DNA of 10,246 nucleotides from Bacillota bacterium (GCA_023435505.1 JAEYRR010000094.1:1-10246), one strand, 5' to 3'; positions 1-7,187 are shown, numbered from the stretch's first letter. Made by a program: numbers and translations. The notes: generated by a model not told the origin, from the sequence alone.

Positions 1-1015
1 TCTTAGGATTGATGTCAATGGCCTGTAGCAAAAGCTCTCCGCGCCTATTAAGATTCGTGGACATATCTGACTGTTGTAATATATTCTCATAATTTAACTG
101 GGCTGTTCTTTTATTAATAAAGAAAAAGGTGACGCTAATTGCAAAGAAACAAAAGGCAGCCACTGCATACTTAATAAAACGGTGAAGTATCCTCTTCTGT
201 CTTTTCCTATAGTTGTCATCTATTTCCTGGTATCTACCTAAGTCATACAGTATTTCTAAGGCCGATTGATAACGGTCCTCTGGTTTCGGCTTCATACAAG
301 TATGAATGATTTTCTCCAGCCCTCCTGACAGGTTGGGATTCACTTTTCTTATTGGTTCTAACTCAAACGGTTGATCGTCCGGATTAAGATTGGTAAGAAG
401 ATAGTACAAGGTCACTCCCAGGCAATATATATCCGTGCGTTCGTCTGTTTGAACATTACCACCAAATTGCTCAGGAGCGGCATAACCCTTAGTTCCTAAG
501 TTGACTGTGTCCCTATGGCCACCTTTCTTATATTCCCGGGCTATGCCAAAATCAATCAACTTAAGATTCCCACCTGGACAAAGCATTATATTAGACGGTT
601 TCATATCACGATAGATGATAGGTGGTTTTCTAGAATGAAGATAATGTAACACCATACAAAGTTGCTTCCCCCAGTCTATAACGAGTTCCTGGGGTTGTGC
701 ACCAAACATCTTTACAATCTTACTAAGGGGCTCCCCTTCGATATAATCCATAACCACATAAAGTAGATCCCCTTCATTTACTACATCAACAATTCTAGGT
801 AATGCGGGGTGATCCAATTTTCTCATTAGGTTCACTTCAGCGGTCAGACTTTGTAAAAGAAGCTCCTTATTCAGGTGTAGTGAATGTATCTCTTTGATTG
901 CCCATTGCTTATTTAGGTGAAGGTCCATCGCTAGATATACATTAGACATACCGCCTCTTCCTATAAGCTTTAGAACCTCATACTTATTATTTAATATTTT
1001 TCCTACCAAAGACAT
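1..1015 (-). CDS. Membrane-anchored Ser/Thr protein kinase, 3' end outside window
   Basis: Hanks-type Ser/Thr kinase; about 338 residues are visible and the frame is still open at the left edge. Seen in order: glycine loop GRGGMSNV (19-26), AIK lysine K41, likely helix-C glutamate E60, catalytic loop YRDMKPSN (135-142, D137), DFG (155-157), APEQFGG (180-186), then a single hydrophobic membrane span at about 281-301. The part after the span begins with a TPR-like stretch ending LLLQAIDINPK. No PASTA repeat is visible, although one could lie beyond the edge. All core catalytic residues are present, so an active enzyme is expected, with its kinase domain in the cytoplasm. The start is ATG at 1015 because GGGAG lies 7 bases upstream; the in-frame ATG at 1021 sits too close to that box. 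It follows the PP2C gene by 14 bases and is surely co-transcribed with it. PrkC-like role is inferred from the pairing. Confidence 0.93.
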   Translation of the reverse strand, partial: MSLVGKILNNKYEVLKLIGRGGMSNVYLAMDLHLNKQWAIKEIHSLHLNKELLLQSLTAEVNLMRKLDHPALPRIVDVVNEGDLLYVVMDYIEGEPLSKIVKMFGAQPQELVIDWGKQLCMVLHYLHSRKPPIIYRDMKPSNIMLCPGGNLKLIDFGIAREYKKGGHRDTVNLGTKGYAAPEQFGGNVQTDERTDIYCLGVTLYYLLTNLNPDDQPFELEPIRKVNPNLSGGLEKIIHTCMKPKPEDRYQSALEILYDLGRYQEIDDNYRKRQKRILHRFIKYAVAAFCFFAISVTFFFINKRTAQLNYENILQQSDMSTNLNRRGELLLQAIDINPK

Positions 1016-1029
1016 GTGCATTCTCCCTT

Positions 1030-1797
1030 TTATGCAAGTATTCTGATTACAATTGCCGTACTATCATCCTTTTCCTTTCTTTCCCGGCCTATAAGAATTA
1101 GCTCCTTTAAGCTCCCTGTAATACTCTCTTCCGAAAGGAGTTTATCTGGCAATAAGATACCAAAATCAAGGTTCGTACACTGCTGATAAAACCCATCTGA
1201 ACACAGCAAATAGACAGCATTTTGCTCTGGCTGCCCAGTCTCTATCTGAGGGTAGATTGACTCCTTATCCCCCAGACACTGTAACAAAATGTTGTTCCTC
1301 TGATCAGTTCGTGCCTGAATAGGCGTCAATTTACCAAGTGCCACTTCCCGTTCTACTAAAGTATGGTCTCTTGTTATAAGCTTAATTTCAGTACTAATTT
1401 CATAGATTCGAGTATCCCCTATATGTACAATGATGTAAAAATACCCGTGAATCAATAAGAGGACAGAACAGGTAGTTCCCATATGAATGCCGTGTTCTCT
1501 CCCATATTCTATTATTTTTCTATTTGCTTCCCACATCTGCTCTTCCATCTGCACACTTATATTTTGTAGAGAAAAATGATCTAATAAGGTTGGTAATCTA
1601 TAATCAAACCAATCTCCATAAACCTGCACAGCAATGGCACTGGCGATCTCTCCATTATTCAGTCCTCCCATACCATCACATAGAACAGCCATGGATACGG
1701 TCCCTATCTGGGTGGTAGCCACTTTAAGACAGAGACTATCTTGATTGTTTTCCTTATAAAGCCCTTTATCGGTAACATAACCGCTTATAATTTCCAT
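1030..1797 (-). CDS. PP2C-family (PPM) protein serine/threonine phosphatase
   Basis: Metal-dependent PP2C phosphatase of 255 residues, about the usual size for bacterial PrpC/Stp proteins. Conserved motifs in order: ENNQDS (D20), CDGMGG (D41, G42), MGTT (106-109), HIGDTRIYE (D128), TRDHT (142-146), LCSDGF (D201) and KDDSTAIV (D244), which together supply the metal-binding aspartates. There is no signal peptide or membrane span, so it is cytoplasmic. The likely substrate is the kinase encoded just downstream and that kinase's targets (inference from the common phosphatase-kinase pairing). An in-frame ATG at 1833 would give 267 residues, but it overlaps the -10 box of a good promoter and has no ribosome site. 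The ATG at 1797 has GAGGGG 4 bases upstream, so I prefer it. First gene of the operon. Confidence 0.93.
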   Translation of the reverse strand: MEIISGYVTDKGLYKENNQDSLCLKVATTQIGTVSMAVLCDGMGGLNNGEIASAIAVQVYGDWFDYRLPTLLDHFSLQNISVQMEEQMWEANRKIIEYGREHGIHMGTTCSVLLLIHGYFYIIVHIGDTRIYEISTEIKLITRDHTLVEREVALGKLTPIQARTDQRNNILLQCLGDKESIYPQIETGQPEQNAVYLLCSDGFYQQCTNLDFGILLPDKLLSEESITGSLKELILIGRERKEKDDSTAIVIRILA

Positions 1798-1828
1798 AAT
1801 TCCCCTCATTTTACTATATATATCCACC

Positions 1829-1857
1829 AACATAACATGAGCAATATCCTATGTCAA
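1829..1857 (-). promoter_or_regulatory. Sigma-A-type promoter of the phosphatase-kinase operon
   Basis: On the minus strand TTGACA (1852-1857, perfect -35) is followed after exactly 17 bases by TATGTT (1829-1834, -10). Transcription would begin near 1822, about 25 bases before the preferred PP2C start. It lies just downstream of the lipoprotein gene's terminator, so the operon starts independently. Confidence 0.7.
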
Positions 1858-1889
1858 CCGCCATGCTTATATAACGGTTCCTTTCACAC

Positions 1890-1927
1890 AAAAAAGGCCG
1901 TTGCATCCTATATGCAACAGCCTTTTT
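1890..1927 (-). terminator. Rho-independent terminator after the lipoprotein gene
   Basis: Stem of GTTGCAT (1900-1906) with ATGCAAC (1912-1918), loop of 5, continued after one C-A mismatch by GGC/GCC and A5/T5. Read on the minus strand it ends in six T residues. It begins 3 bases past the lipoprotein stop codon and separates that gene from the phosphatase operon. Confidence 0.88.
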
Positions 1928-1929
1928 CA

Positions 1930-4029
1930 CTATTTCAATGCTTTCAAAACATCGTTACCTAAAAATCTCTCCCAATACATAAGTTCATCCTTTGGAATAG
2001 ACGTAAAGGATGCCCGTATCATCTTACATAGATAGATAGCCTTTGCCTTTAGATGCGTACTGTTAAATTCATAACTTAACTCCGTATCAGCCATCATAAG
2101 ATTTTCAAATATCCTAGCCCTATCCTCATTCGGAAATGTATTGGCATAATAATCAATATAATAAATGTTATTTACGTTATCTCTACTTTTCTCATCATTT
2201 GGTGTATAGGCAGCATTATTCACTGCATCATATTCAACACCCTTATCATTCATATAAGCATAACGATAATCATGGTCTTTTGGATTTAATTTATACCAAT
2301 TAGTAAACACAGAGTTCTTTAGTTTACCTCTATCCAACAGATACTCCATACGGTTTTCCATCGCATGCATAATTTCATGGTGGAGGCTGGTCCGTAAGCT
2401 TCCTGTATATGAGATATCCATTACTATCATCTGGCTTCCACTATACTGAAGCGAGAACCCTCCTGGATTACTTATCCCATACTCACTTCCCTGTACTAAG
2501 GTTCCACAGAGATATATATGAAAACTCTTTAGATCTCCAAACTTTAATTCTTTAAAGAAGCCTTTCGGATATTTTCCAAGAACCTCTTCGACTAACTTCA
2601 AAGCTTCATTTGTAGTGGTCTCATCATACATCGCATTGACAGCAAAATCAGGGAAATAACGTACTGCCTTGTCTCGTATAAAGATCTTTACTCCATACTC
2701 TTTTTCTATCTTTTGAACGTATTGATCATTATCCTCTGATGTAATCTCATCAGAATTTGTAAAGGCAAGTCCTTGGTATTCACTGTCAGAAACCTCTGGC
2801 TCAGCCTGCAGATTCCAGATTAAAACTCCTACATAGCCATCCTGGGCATATAAAACAGTAGCTGTATTCTTATCCTGTGAAACTTGCAGAGAGTTTGGAT
2901 AAATATAGTAATACACCTGTGTATCATCCTCAGAAGATTTCTGATTTGTAAGATTTAAAATAGTATTCTTATCAATCTCCGTCTTCTTAATGACTTCCAT
3001 ATTATCAGCATCATATAACCGAAGAATCCCACCACTGGTAGCTTCAGGAGCTCCTGGTAACTTAGATGCAGTAAGGATTGTATTAGTTAACCCATTTAAT
3101 CTAAAACAGCTTCCTTCCTCCGGATCCACAAAATATTTCTTACTAAGGACCCGAGGCTGCTCTATATGAAAGGTCTCTATATAGCCCTTAGATACATAAT
3201 CATAATCTGCCATGGAATACATCTTCCCACTCGTCAAAAGATTATTAGTGTGATCCCCTAAATCCAGGATTTCCTTTGTGGTCAGATTGAGTATTAAGTA
3301 TGCCAAAGCACCTGTACTATTAGTATACTGAACGGTAAGGTACTGGTCATCACTGGTTGTCTGTAATAACATCAAGGACAGCATCTGCTCTGAAAAAGTT
3401 GTAACTAGTGTGCTTACCTTGTTCGTTATATTATATTTGTATAGAGTATGACCGTCCTCGCCTAAATAATATAACGTATTACCATCGTAAGCACTGACTG
3501 CCGAGGAAAAACTTTCTGGCATATTCTTATCATATAAAATCATGTTTAGGTTTTGATCCAGTAGTATAAAGCTATTCCCCCAGGTAGAGGAAATAAATAT
3601 GTTGCCATTGGTACATACAATACATTGGTCCACATACATTTCGAAATCAAAATCAGCCGTTTTCTCTATTTGCCCGGAGTATATATTGTATAGACCTACT
3701 TTAAATTTTGAATCCAATCCCCGGTATATTACAACCAGTCGTTCATTATCATAATAATAGCAGAACTCAATACTATAATCTGGCATCGCCATCTTTTGTT
3801 CAACTGCTACTAAGGTCCCTGCCGCATTGACACTTTGACCTGTAATCTGTGTTTTTATAGGCTCTTCTGTATGTGTAGCACTTGGTTTTTCTGTTTCAGG
3901 CTCCGTCGTAGGCTTGTCAGTTACATCTGTTACGGAGGGTTGTGGAGTTGGATTTTTTCCTTTGTTACAGCCAATCGCTGTACTAACCAGCACTACAATT
4001 AACAGTAATGCCAGGTATCTTCTCTTCAT
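1930..4029 (-). CDS. Lipoprotein with beta-propeller-like region and HExxH zinc-metallopeptidase-like domain
   Basis: 699-residue predicted exported lipoprotein. Residues 1-20 are a lipoprotein signal (MKRRY, hydrophobic core, lipobox AIGC with C21). A Pro/Thr/Glu-rich spacer follows to about 70. Residues about 75-440 hold recurring beta-strand units of the type LYYLGEDGHTLYKYNITNK, suggesting a propeller; this is a reading by eye. The last 250 residues look like a zinc peptidase: HHEIMH gives HEIMH at 551-555, and NEDRARIFENL at 634-644 offers E635 as a possible third ligand. A conserved-looking WYKLNP segment lies between them. The likely site is the outer face of the membrane. The start ATG has AGGGGG 7 bases upstream. 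It is monocistronic, with terminators on both sides. The substrate is unknown and I cannot name a family with certainty. Confidence 0.85.
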   Translation of the reverse strand: MKRRYLALLLIVVLVSTAIGCNKGKNPTPQPSVTDVTDKPTTEPETEKPSATHTEEPIKTQITGQSVNAAGTLVAVEQKMAMPDYSIEFCYYYDNERLVVIYRGLDSKFKVGLYNIYSGQIEKTADFDFEMYVDQCIVCTNGNIFISSTWGNSFILLDQNLNMILYDKNMPESFSSAVSAYDGNTLYYLGEDGHTLYKYNITNKVSTLVTTFSEQMLSLMLLQTTSDDQYLTVQYTNSTGALAYLILNLTTKEILDLGDHTNNLLTSGKMYSMADYDYVSKGYIETFHIEQPRVLSKKYFVDPEEGSCFRLNGLTNTILTASKLPGAPEATSGGILRLYDADNMEVIKKTEIDKNTILNLTNQKSSEDDTQVYYYIYPNSLQVSQDKNTATVLYAQDGYVGVLIWNLQAEPEVSDSEYQGLAFTNSDEITSEDNDQYVQKIEKEYGVKIFIRDKAVRYFPDFAVNAMYDETTTNEALKLVEEVLGKYPKGFFKELKFGDLKSFHIYLCGTLVQGSEYGISNPGGFSLQYSGSQMIVMDISYTGSLRTSLHHEIMHAMENRMEYLLDRGKLKNSVFTNWYKLNPKDHDYRYAYMNDKGVEYDAVNNAAYTPNDEKSRDNVNNIYYIDYYANTFPNEDRARIFENLMMADTELSYEFNSTHLKAKAIYLCKMIRASFTSIPKDELMYWERFLGNDVLKALK

Positions 4030-4080
4030 TTTTTGTCCCCCTATCTATCGTAATTATTGGCTTCCTTAATGGGAGGGCCT

Positions 4081-4123
4081 TTTAAAATCACAGGAACAGC
4101 ACATTGTTTTCCTATGATTTAAA
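4081..4123. repeat. Imperfect inverted repeat upstream of the lipoprotein gene
   Basis: TTTAAAATCACAGGAA (4081-4096) is mirrored by TTCCTATGATTTAAA (4109-4123), with one mismatch and one extra A, around a 12-base centre. It lies in the 200-base gap 4030-4230, between the terminator of the preceding gene and the lipoprotein start. It could be an operator or an RNA hairpin. No convincing promoter hexamers were found beside it. Confidence 0.45.
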
Positions 4124-4157
4124 AAATCTGCAGAGGTAAAAAGCCCCTACAGATTTT
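4123..4157 (-). terminator. Rho-independent terminator after the TtcA-like gene
   Basis: AAAATCTG (4123-4130) pairs with CAGATTTT (4150-4157). The inner stem continues with two mismatches to GG/CC around loop TAAAAAG. On the minus strand the hairpin is followed by a run of T. It lies about 75 bases past the stop codon of the gene at 4231. Confidence 0.75.
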
Positions 4158-4190
4158 ATTATATCATATTTCTAACTGAATACAAAAAAC

Positions 4191-4219
4191 TGTACATATC
4201 CTAATAAATAATATGTACA
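4191..4219 (-). terminator. Weak AT-rich hairpin, possible first terminator of the TtcA-like gene
   Basis: Perfect 9-base inverted repeat TGTACATAT (4191-4199) and ATATGTACA (4211-4219), loop of 11. On the minus strand it is followed by GTTTTTTG. It starts 11 bases past the stop codon of the gene at 4231. The stem is AT-rich, so it may be an inefficient terminator or a 3' end stabiliser backed up by the stronger hairpin downstream. Confidence 0.45.
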
Positions 4220-4230
4220 TCCCTTAAAAA

Positions 4231-4899
4231 TTATGCAGGTTCATACACATTAAATTGAAATTCTGCACCAGAATGTAGACCTTTGTATCCAATACCCTCT
4301 TCGCTAAGAGATGCGCCACCAAATAGTGTAATCTCATCTCCAAGCCTTATCTCTACTCCAATTTTGTTAATCCAATGTAATATATATCTATCTTTTAGCA
4401 AAAACATAGGTCGTATCATCTTAATCTCATGTTTCTCTAACTCAATAACTGGAGAAATTACTGTCTTTTTCTTGTTACGCATAAAGCTCATTAACGTAGC
4501 CTTTACAATATGATTATAGTTTTGATGCAAAGCCATACAATTACAGTTCGCTGCCTTCATATATTGATAGAGTTCTTCCTTGTGAACAGATTCTACCGTC
4601 TGATATTTGGTAATACCAACATAGTTTAGAATTTTTTTTGCACTATTTTCAATCTCTCCATTTTTTGATTCCACAAAGAATTCCATAGAAAAATCATAGT
4701 CTCTTTCTTTTTGATACTCCAATAAGAACGCTAATAAGGTCAAGGTATTACAGTCATAGGTTATTTCTACCGCAATACGGTCCCCAGGTTGAATCATCAT
4801 ATACTCTTCGACCACTTTTTTACACGACATATAGATATTTGTTCTAAAGTAATCGTTATATGGTAATTGAGTATTTTTTGTATAATTAATTTTTTGCAT
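4231..4899 (-). CDS. Degenerate TtcA-like PP-loop protein, probably not a catalytic thiolase
   Basis: 222-residue cytoplasmic protein. Its order and spacing match TtcA-family tRNA 2-thiocytidine synthases: MSCKKVVEEYMMIQPGDRIAV (24-44) fits the helix and strand before the PP-loop, TLTLLAFL (52-59) fits the segment after it, CNCMALHQNYNHIVKATLMSF (119-139) fits the family's CNKxALGHHxDDxxETxLM, and IRPMFLLKDRYILHW (162-176) fits IRPLxxxxExDIxxW. The functional residues are gone: SGGKDS is TYDCNT (47-52), the CxxC before the LY helix is absent, and HHxDD is HQNYN (125-129). It is shorter than the roughly 280-300 residues usual in the family, and the C-terminal iron-sulfur cysteine region is not recognisable. 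The frame is intact, with GAGGAG 8 bases before ATG, so it is expressed rather than a plain pseudogene. Family comparison is from memory; role unknown. Confidence 0.75.
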   Translation of the reverse strand: MQKINYTKNTQLPYNDYFRTNIYMSCKKVVEEYMMIQPGDRIAVEITYDCNTLTLLAFLLEYQKERDYDFSMEFFVESKNGEIENSAKKILNYVGITKYQTVESVHKEELYQYMKAANCNCMALHQNYNHIVKATLMSFMRNKKKTVISPVIELEKHEIKMIRPMFLLKDRYILHWINKIGVEIRLGDEITLFGGASLSEEGIGYKGLHSGAEFQFNVYEPA

Positions 4900-4986
4900 A
4901 TATATATCTCCTCTAATTTTCCTAGCATGTTAAGTATTATCTTATGTATCTTATTAATAATAAACCCTTATAAACTCTTATGCCTT

Positions 4987-5006
4987 ATCACAGGAATCAC
5001 TTCCTC
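4987..5006. repeat. ATCACAGGAA element with facing TTCCT in the TtcA-like gene leader
   Basis: ATCACAGGAA (4987-4996) is followed by TCAC and TTCCTCT, so AGGAA and TTCCT face each other. The same ten bases occur at 4087-4096 in the upstream region of the lipoprotein gene, also beside a facing TTCCT. Both lie before minus-strand genes. A shared regulator site is possible, but two copies are weak evidence. Confidence 0.3.
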
Positions 5007-5019
5007 TACATAATGCAAC

Positions 5020-5048
5020 ATATTATTATAATAAATTTTAAAAGTCAA
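5020..5048 (-). promoter_or_regulatory. Predicted promoter of the TtcA-like gene
   Basis: On the minus strand TTGACT (5043-5048) and TAATAT (5020-5025) are separated by 17 bases. Transcription would begin near 5013, leaving a leader of about 110 bases. The surrounding gap (4900-5201, about 300 bases) is very AT-rich and otherwise holds only the divergent carbamate kinase promoter and one short repeat. I see no small gene or riboswitch in it. Confidence 0.5.
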
Positions 5049-5137
5049 CGCATTCCAACAACTATAATATATAATAATACACTTATAACTTATAGTTTTC
5101 CTCGTCTCCCTGTGCAACTCTTCTCCAACTTCTGCCC

Positions 5138-5165
5138 TTGACTTATACCCTTGGTATGTTATAGT
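5138..5165 (+). promoter_or_regulatory. Promoter of the carbamate kinase gene with dyad in the spacer
   Basis: TTGACT (5138-5143) and TATAGT (5160-5165) are 16 bases apart, with the predicted transcript start near 5172, 30 bases before the ATG. The spacer contains a small dyad, ATACC (5145-5149) and GGTAT (5153-5157) around CTT, which could be an operator between the two hexamers. Confidence 0.6.
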
Positions 5166-5201
5166 TATAGATAATATTTGACTATGAAATGAGGTTACGC
5201 T

Positions 5202-6134
5202 ATGGATAATAAAAGAATTGTAGTTGCACTTGGCCATAGTGCATTTGGAACAAAATTCCCAGATCAACAGGTTGCTGTGAAAGAAGCTGCTAAAGCAATT
5301 GCTGATTTAGTAGAAGAAAAATACCAGATAGTAATTACCCACAGCAATGCCCCTCAGGTTGGGATGATTCACTCTGCCATGACAGAATTTAGTCGTTTAA
5401 ACGACAGCTATACCGTTGCTCCAATGTCTTTATGCAGTGCTATGAGCCAGGGTTATATCGGCTTTGATTTACAAAATGCAATTCGTACTGAATTACTAAA
5501 TCGGGGAATTTATAAGCAGGTTTCTACCATTATTACCCAAGTACGTGTAGAGCCTTTTGATGAGGCATTTCACAAGCCTAACAAGGTAATTGGTCGTTAC
5601 ATGACAGAAGCGGAAGCTAAAGAAGAAGAGAAAAAAGGGAATTTCACAGTATACGAAGAGGGTAAAGGCTGGAGACGAATTATTGCTTCTCCTAAACCAA
5701 TTGATTTCTATGAGACAGATGCCATTAAAGCATTACTAGATGCGAATCAGATTGTAATTGCCTGTGGTGGAGGTGGTATTCCAGTTTTACAACAGGGTGC
5801 CAGATTAAAAGGTGCCAGTGCCATTGTTGAGAAGGACCTTGCTAGTGCAAAGCTTGCTGAATTAGTTGGAGCGGACATGCTTCTGTTCCTAACTGGTATT
5901 GATAAAGTATATAAAAACTTTGGTAAAGATAATCAGGAAGGTTTGGATCAGTTGACTTTAGATGAAACTTCTACCTTAATTAACGAGGGACAGTTTACCT
6001 CTGGCTCCATGCTTCCTAAAGTACAGGCTGCTGCCAGCTTTGTAGCTTTACACCCTAAAAACTCTGCCATAATCGCTGACCTTCATGATGCAAAAGCAGC
6101 GATTCGTGGAAAAGCCGGGACAATATTCAAATAA
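5202..6134 (+). CDS. arcC: Carbamate kinase, ArcC/YqeA-like
   Basis: Carbamate kinase catalyses ATP + carbamate to/from carbamoyl phosphate + ADP; in fermenters it usually runs toward ATP. At 310 residues it is full length. Family blocks are present throughout: VVALG (7-11), APQVGMI (50-56), LCSAMSQGYIGFDLQNA (77-93), TQVRVEPFDEAF (112-123), GRYMTEAEAKEEE (131-143), GWRRIIASPKPID (156-168), CGGGGIPV (188-195), EKDLASAKLAEL (210-221) and GSMLPKVQAAASF (268-280). Two loops differ from the usual form: the first, ordinarily GGNA, reads GHSA (11-14), and HGNGPQVG reads HSNAPQVG (47-54). GAGG lies 7 bases before the ATG and fixes the start. No arginine deiminase or carbamoyltransferase gene is adjacent, so the source of carbamoyl phosphate (arginine, agmatine or purine breakdown) cannot be told. 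Single-gene unit. Confidence 0.93.
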   Translation: MDNKRIVVALGHSAFGTKFPDQQVAVKEAAKAIADLVEEKYQIVITHSNAPQVGMIHSAMTEFSRLNDSYTVAPMSLCSAMSQGYIGFDLQNAIRTELLNRGIYKQVSTIITQVRVEPFDEAFHKPNKVIGRYMTEAEAKEEEKKGNFTVYEEGKGWRRIIASPKPIDFYETDAIKALLDANQIVIACGGGGIPVLQQGARLKGASAIVEKDLASAKLAELVGADMLLFLTGIDKVYKNFGKDNQEGLDQLTLDETSTLINEGQFTSGSMLPKVQAAASFVALHPKNSAIIADLHDAKAAIRGKAGTIFK

Positions 6135-6139
6135 AAGAT

Positions 6140-6209
6140 ACATATAAAAAAGAGCTGTTGTCTATAACTAAGTAGTTAGCTATAGAACAACAGCTCCTTT
6201 TTTATATGT
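6140..6209. terminator. Long bidirectional terminator between convergent genes
   Basis: ACATATAAAAAAGAGCTGTTGT and the following bases (6140-6170) pair with the run ending ACAACAGCTCCTTTTTTATATGT (from about 6176 to 6209). There are short bulges and a loop of about five bases. The A run on one side and T run on the other make it work both ways. It starts 5 bases after the carbamate kinase stop and ends 1 base before the stop codon of the NlpC/P60 gene, serving both. Confidence 0.9.
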
Positions 6210-6210
6210 C

Positions 6211-7182
6211 TTACAATACTCGTCTAGCTGTATATATAGGTCTATGATTGTATTTTGATATAATTATTCCATCTTTTGCATTGCTGGCATGAATAATCTG
6301 TCCATTACCAATATAGATAGCAACATGATTAATTGTACCATTTGTTGCATAGAACAGCAGATCTCCTGCCTTTAAGTTTTTAGTACTTACCTTTCTACCA
6401 ACAGTGGCCTGCTGACGGGAGGTTCTTGGAAGCTTGATTCCAAACTTCTTAAATACACCTTGGGTATACCCGGAACAGTCCGTACCATTAGTTAAACTTG
6501 TTCCACCATATACATACTTATTTCCTAAGAACTGTTTTGCATAAGCAATCAGCTTTGATGCAGTGGAAGTCGTTGAACTGCTAGAGTTACTGGAACTAGT
6601 CGAACTAGAGCCTACCGCTACCGCATACTGATATTTGTAAGTAAATTTTACATAATCACGGTGCACGTAGCCAGTTTTTCTCTTATAGGATACCTTTACC
6701 CATTTTGAGGATTTAGATAAAACTTCTAAAGAATCGTTTTTAGATACATTACCTAAAACTGCTGAATCTGTAGAAGCCTTCGCTCTTACTCGAAGTTTGT
6801 TAGCAGTAACTTTTGCCACCTGATCTAAGTATTTGCTGTATAAAGCTGTGGCTTCTTTCCCTATTTTGATGTAATCAGTATGGATATAACCACTTACTTT
6901 TCCAGATGTTACCTTTGCCCATTTGCCATTAATGGATTTTACTGTACATACAGAACCCTTATAAAGACGCCCTACTACAGTACTGTTGGTACTTGCTTTA
7001 CTTCTTATGTTTACATAATTAGTAGCAATGGAGATTCCTGGTAGATTCTCTTGTTTTGTGCTTGCCTCTGCCTGTATAACAGTGTTAAAACCGAATACTT
7101 CTGGAGCCACCACCATGCTTAAGAACAATATAAACGGGGCAACTAGGCATATGGCTTTCTTTCGTAAATCATGTCTTGTCAT
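6211..7182 (-). CDS. Secreted cell-wall endopeptidase, SH3-SH3-NlpC/P60
   Basis: Peptidoglycan hydrolase that would cut stem-peptide bonds outside the cell. Numbered from the upstream in-frame ATG at 7194 (327 residues): basic start, hydrophobic signal core (about 14-34) and probable cleavage after AEA (44). Two bacterial SH3 domains follow (about 55-111, with VNIRSKAST and GYIHTDYIK; and 127-184, with LRVRAKAST and GYVHRDYVK), then a Ser/Thr-rich linker (196-212) and an NlpC/P60 domain (214-327). The catalytic set is complete: C240 in TDCSGY, H290 in NHVAIYIGNG and H302 in IHAS. I prefer the ATG at 7182 (323 residues) because GGTGA lies 5 bases before it and nothing suitable precedes 7194. 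SH3 domains likely bind the wall. The gene is single, with its own promoter and a shared terminator. Confidence 0.93.
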   Translation of the reverse strand: MTRHDLRKKAICLVAPFILFLSMVVAPEVFGFNTVIQAEASTKQENLPGISIATNYVNIRSKASTNSTVVGRLYKGSVCTVKSINGKWAKVTSGKVSGYIHTDYIKIGKEATALYSKYLDQVAKVTANKLRVRAKASTDSAVLGNVSKNDSLEVLSKSSKWVKVSYKRKTGYVHRDYVKFTYKYQYAVAVGSSSTSSSNSSSSTTSTASKLIAYAKQFLGNKYVYGGTSLTNGTDCSGYTQGVFKKFGIKLPRTSRQQATVGRKVSTKNLKAGDLLFYATNGTINHVAIYIGNGQIIHASNAKDGIIISKYNHRPIYTARRVL

Positions 7183-7187
7183 ATGTT

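Noticed and set aside
1798..1833. Upstream start for the phosphatase, adding 12 residues
   Set aside because: The ATG at 1833 lies in the -10 box of the operon promoter and has no Shine-Dalgarno sequence; the added residues do not belong to the PP2C domain.
1524..1962. Two plus-strand open frames over the phosphatase gene and the terminator
   Set aside because: One is antisense to the PP2C motifs, the other runs through a promoter and a terminator hairpin; neither has a ribosome site.
5060..5097. AACTATAA and TTATAGTT inverted repeat in the carbamate kinase upstream gap
   Set aside because: Only 8 AT-rich bases per arm with a 22-base loop in DNA that is nearly all A and T; chance is the simpler explanation.
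4968..5267. 99-residue minus-strand open frame in the gap before carbamate kinase
   Set aside because: It begins inside the carbamate kinase gene, covers that gene's promoter, has no ribosome site and an implausible Ile/Tyr/Cys/Ser-rich composition.
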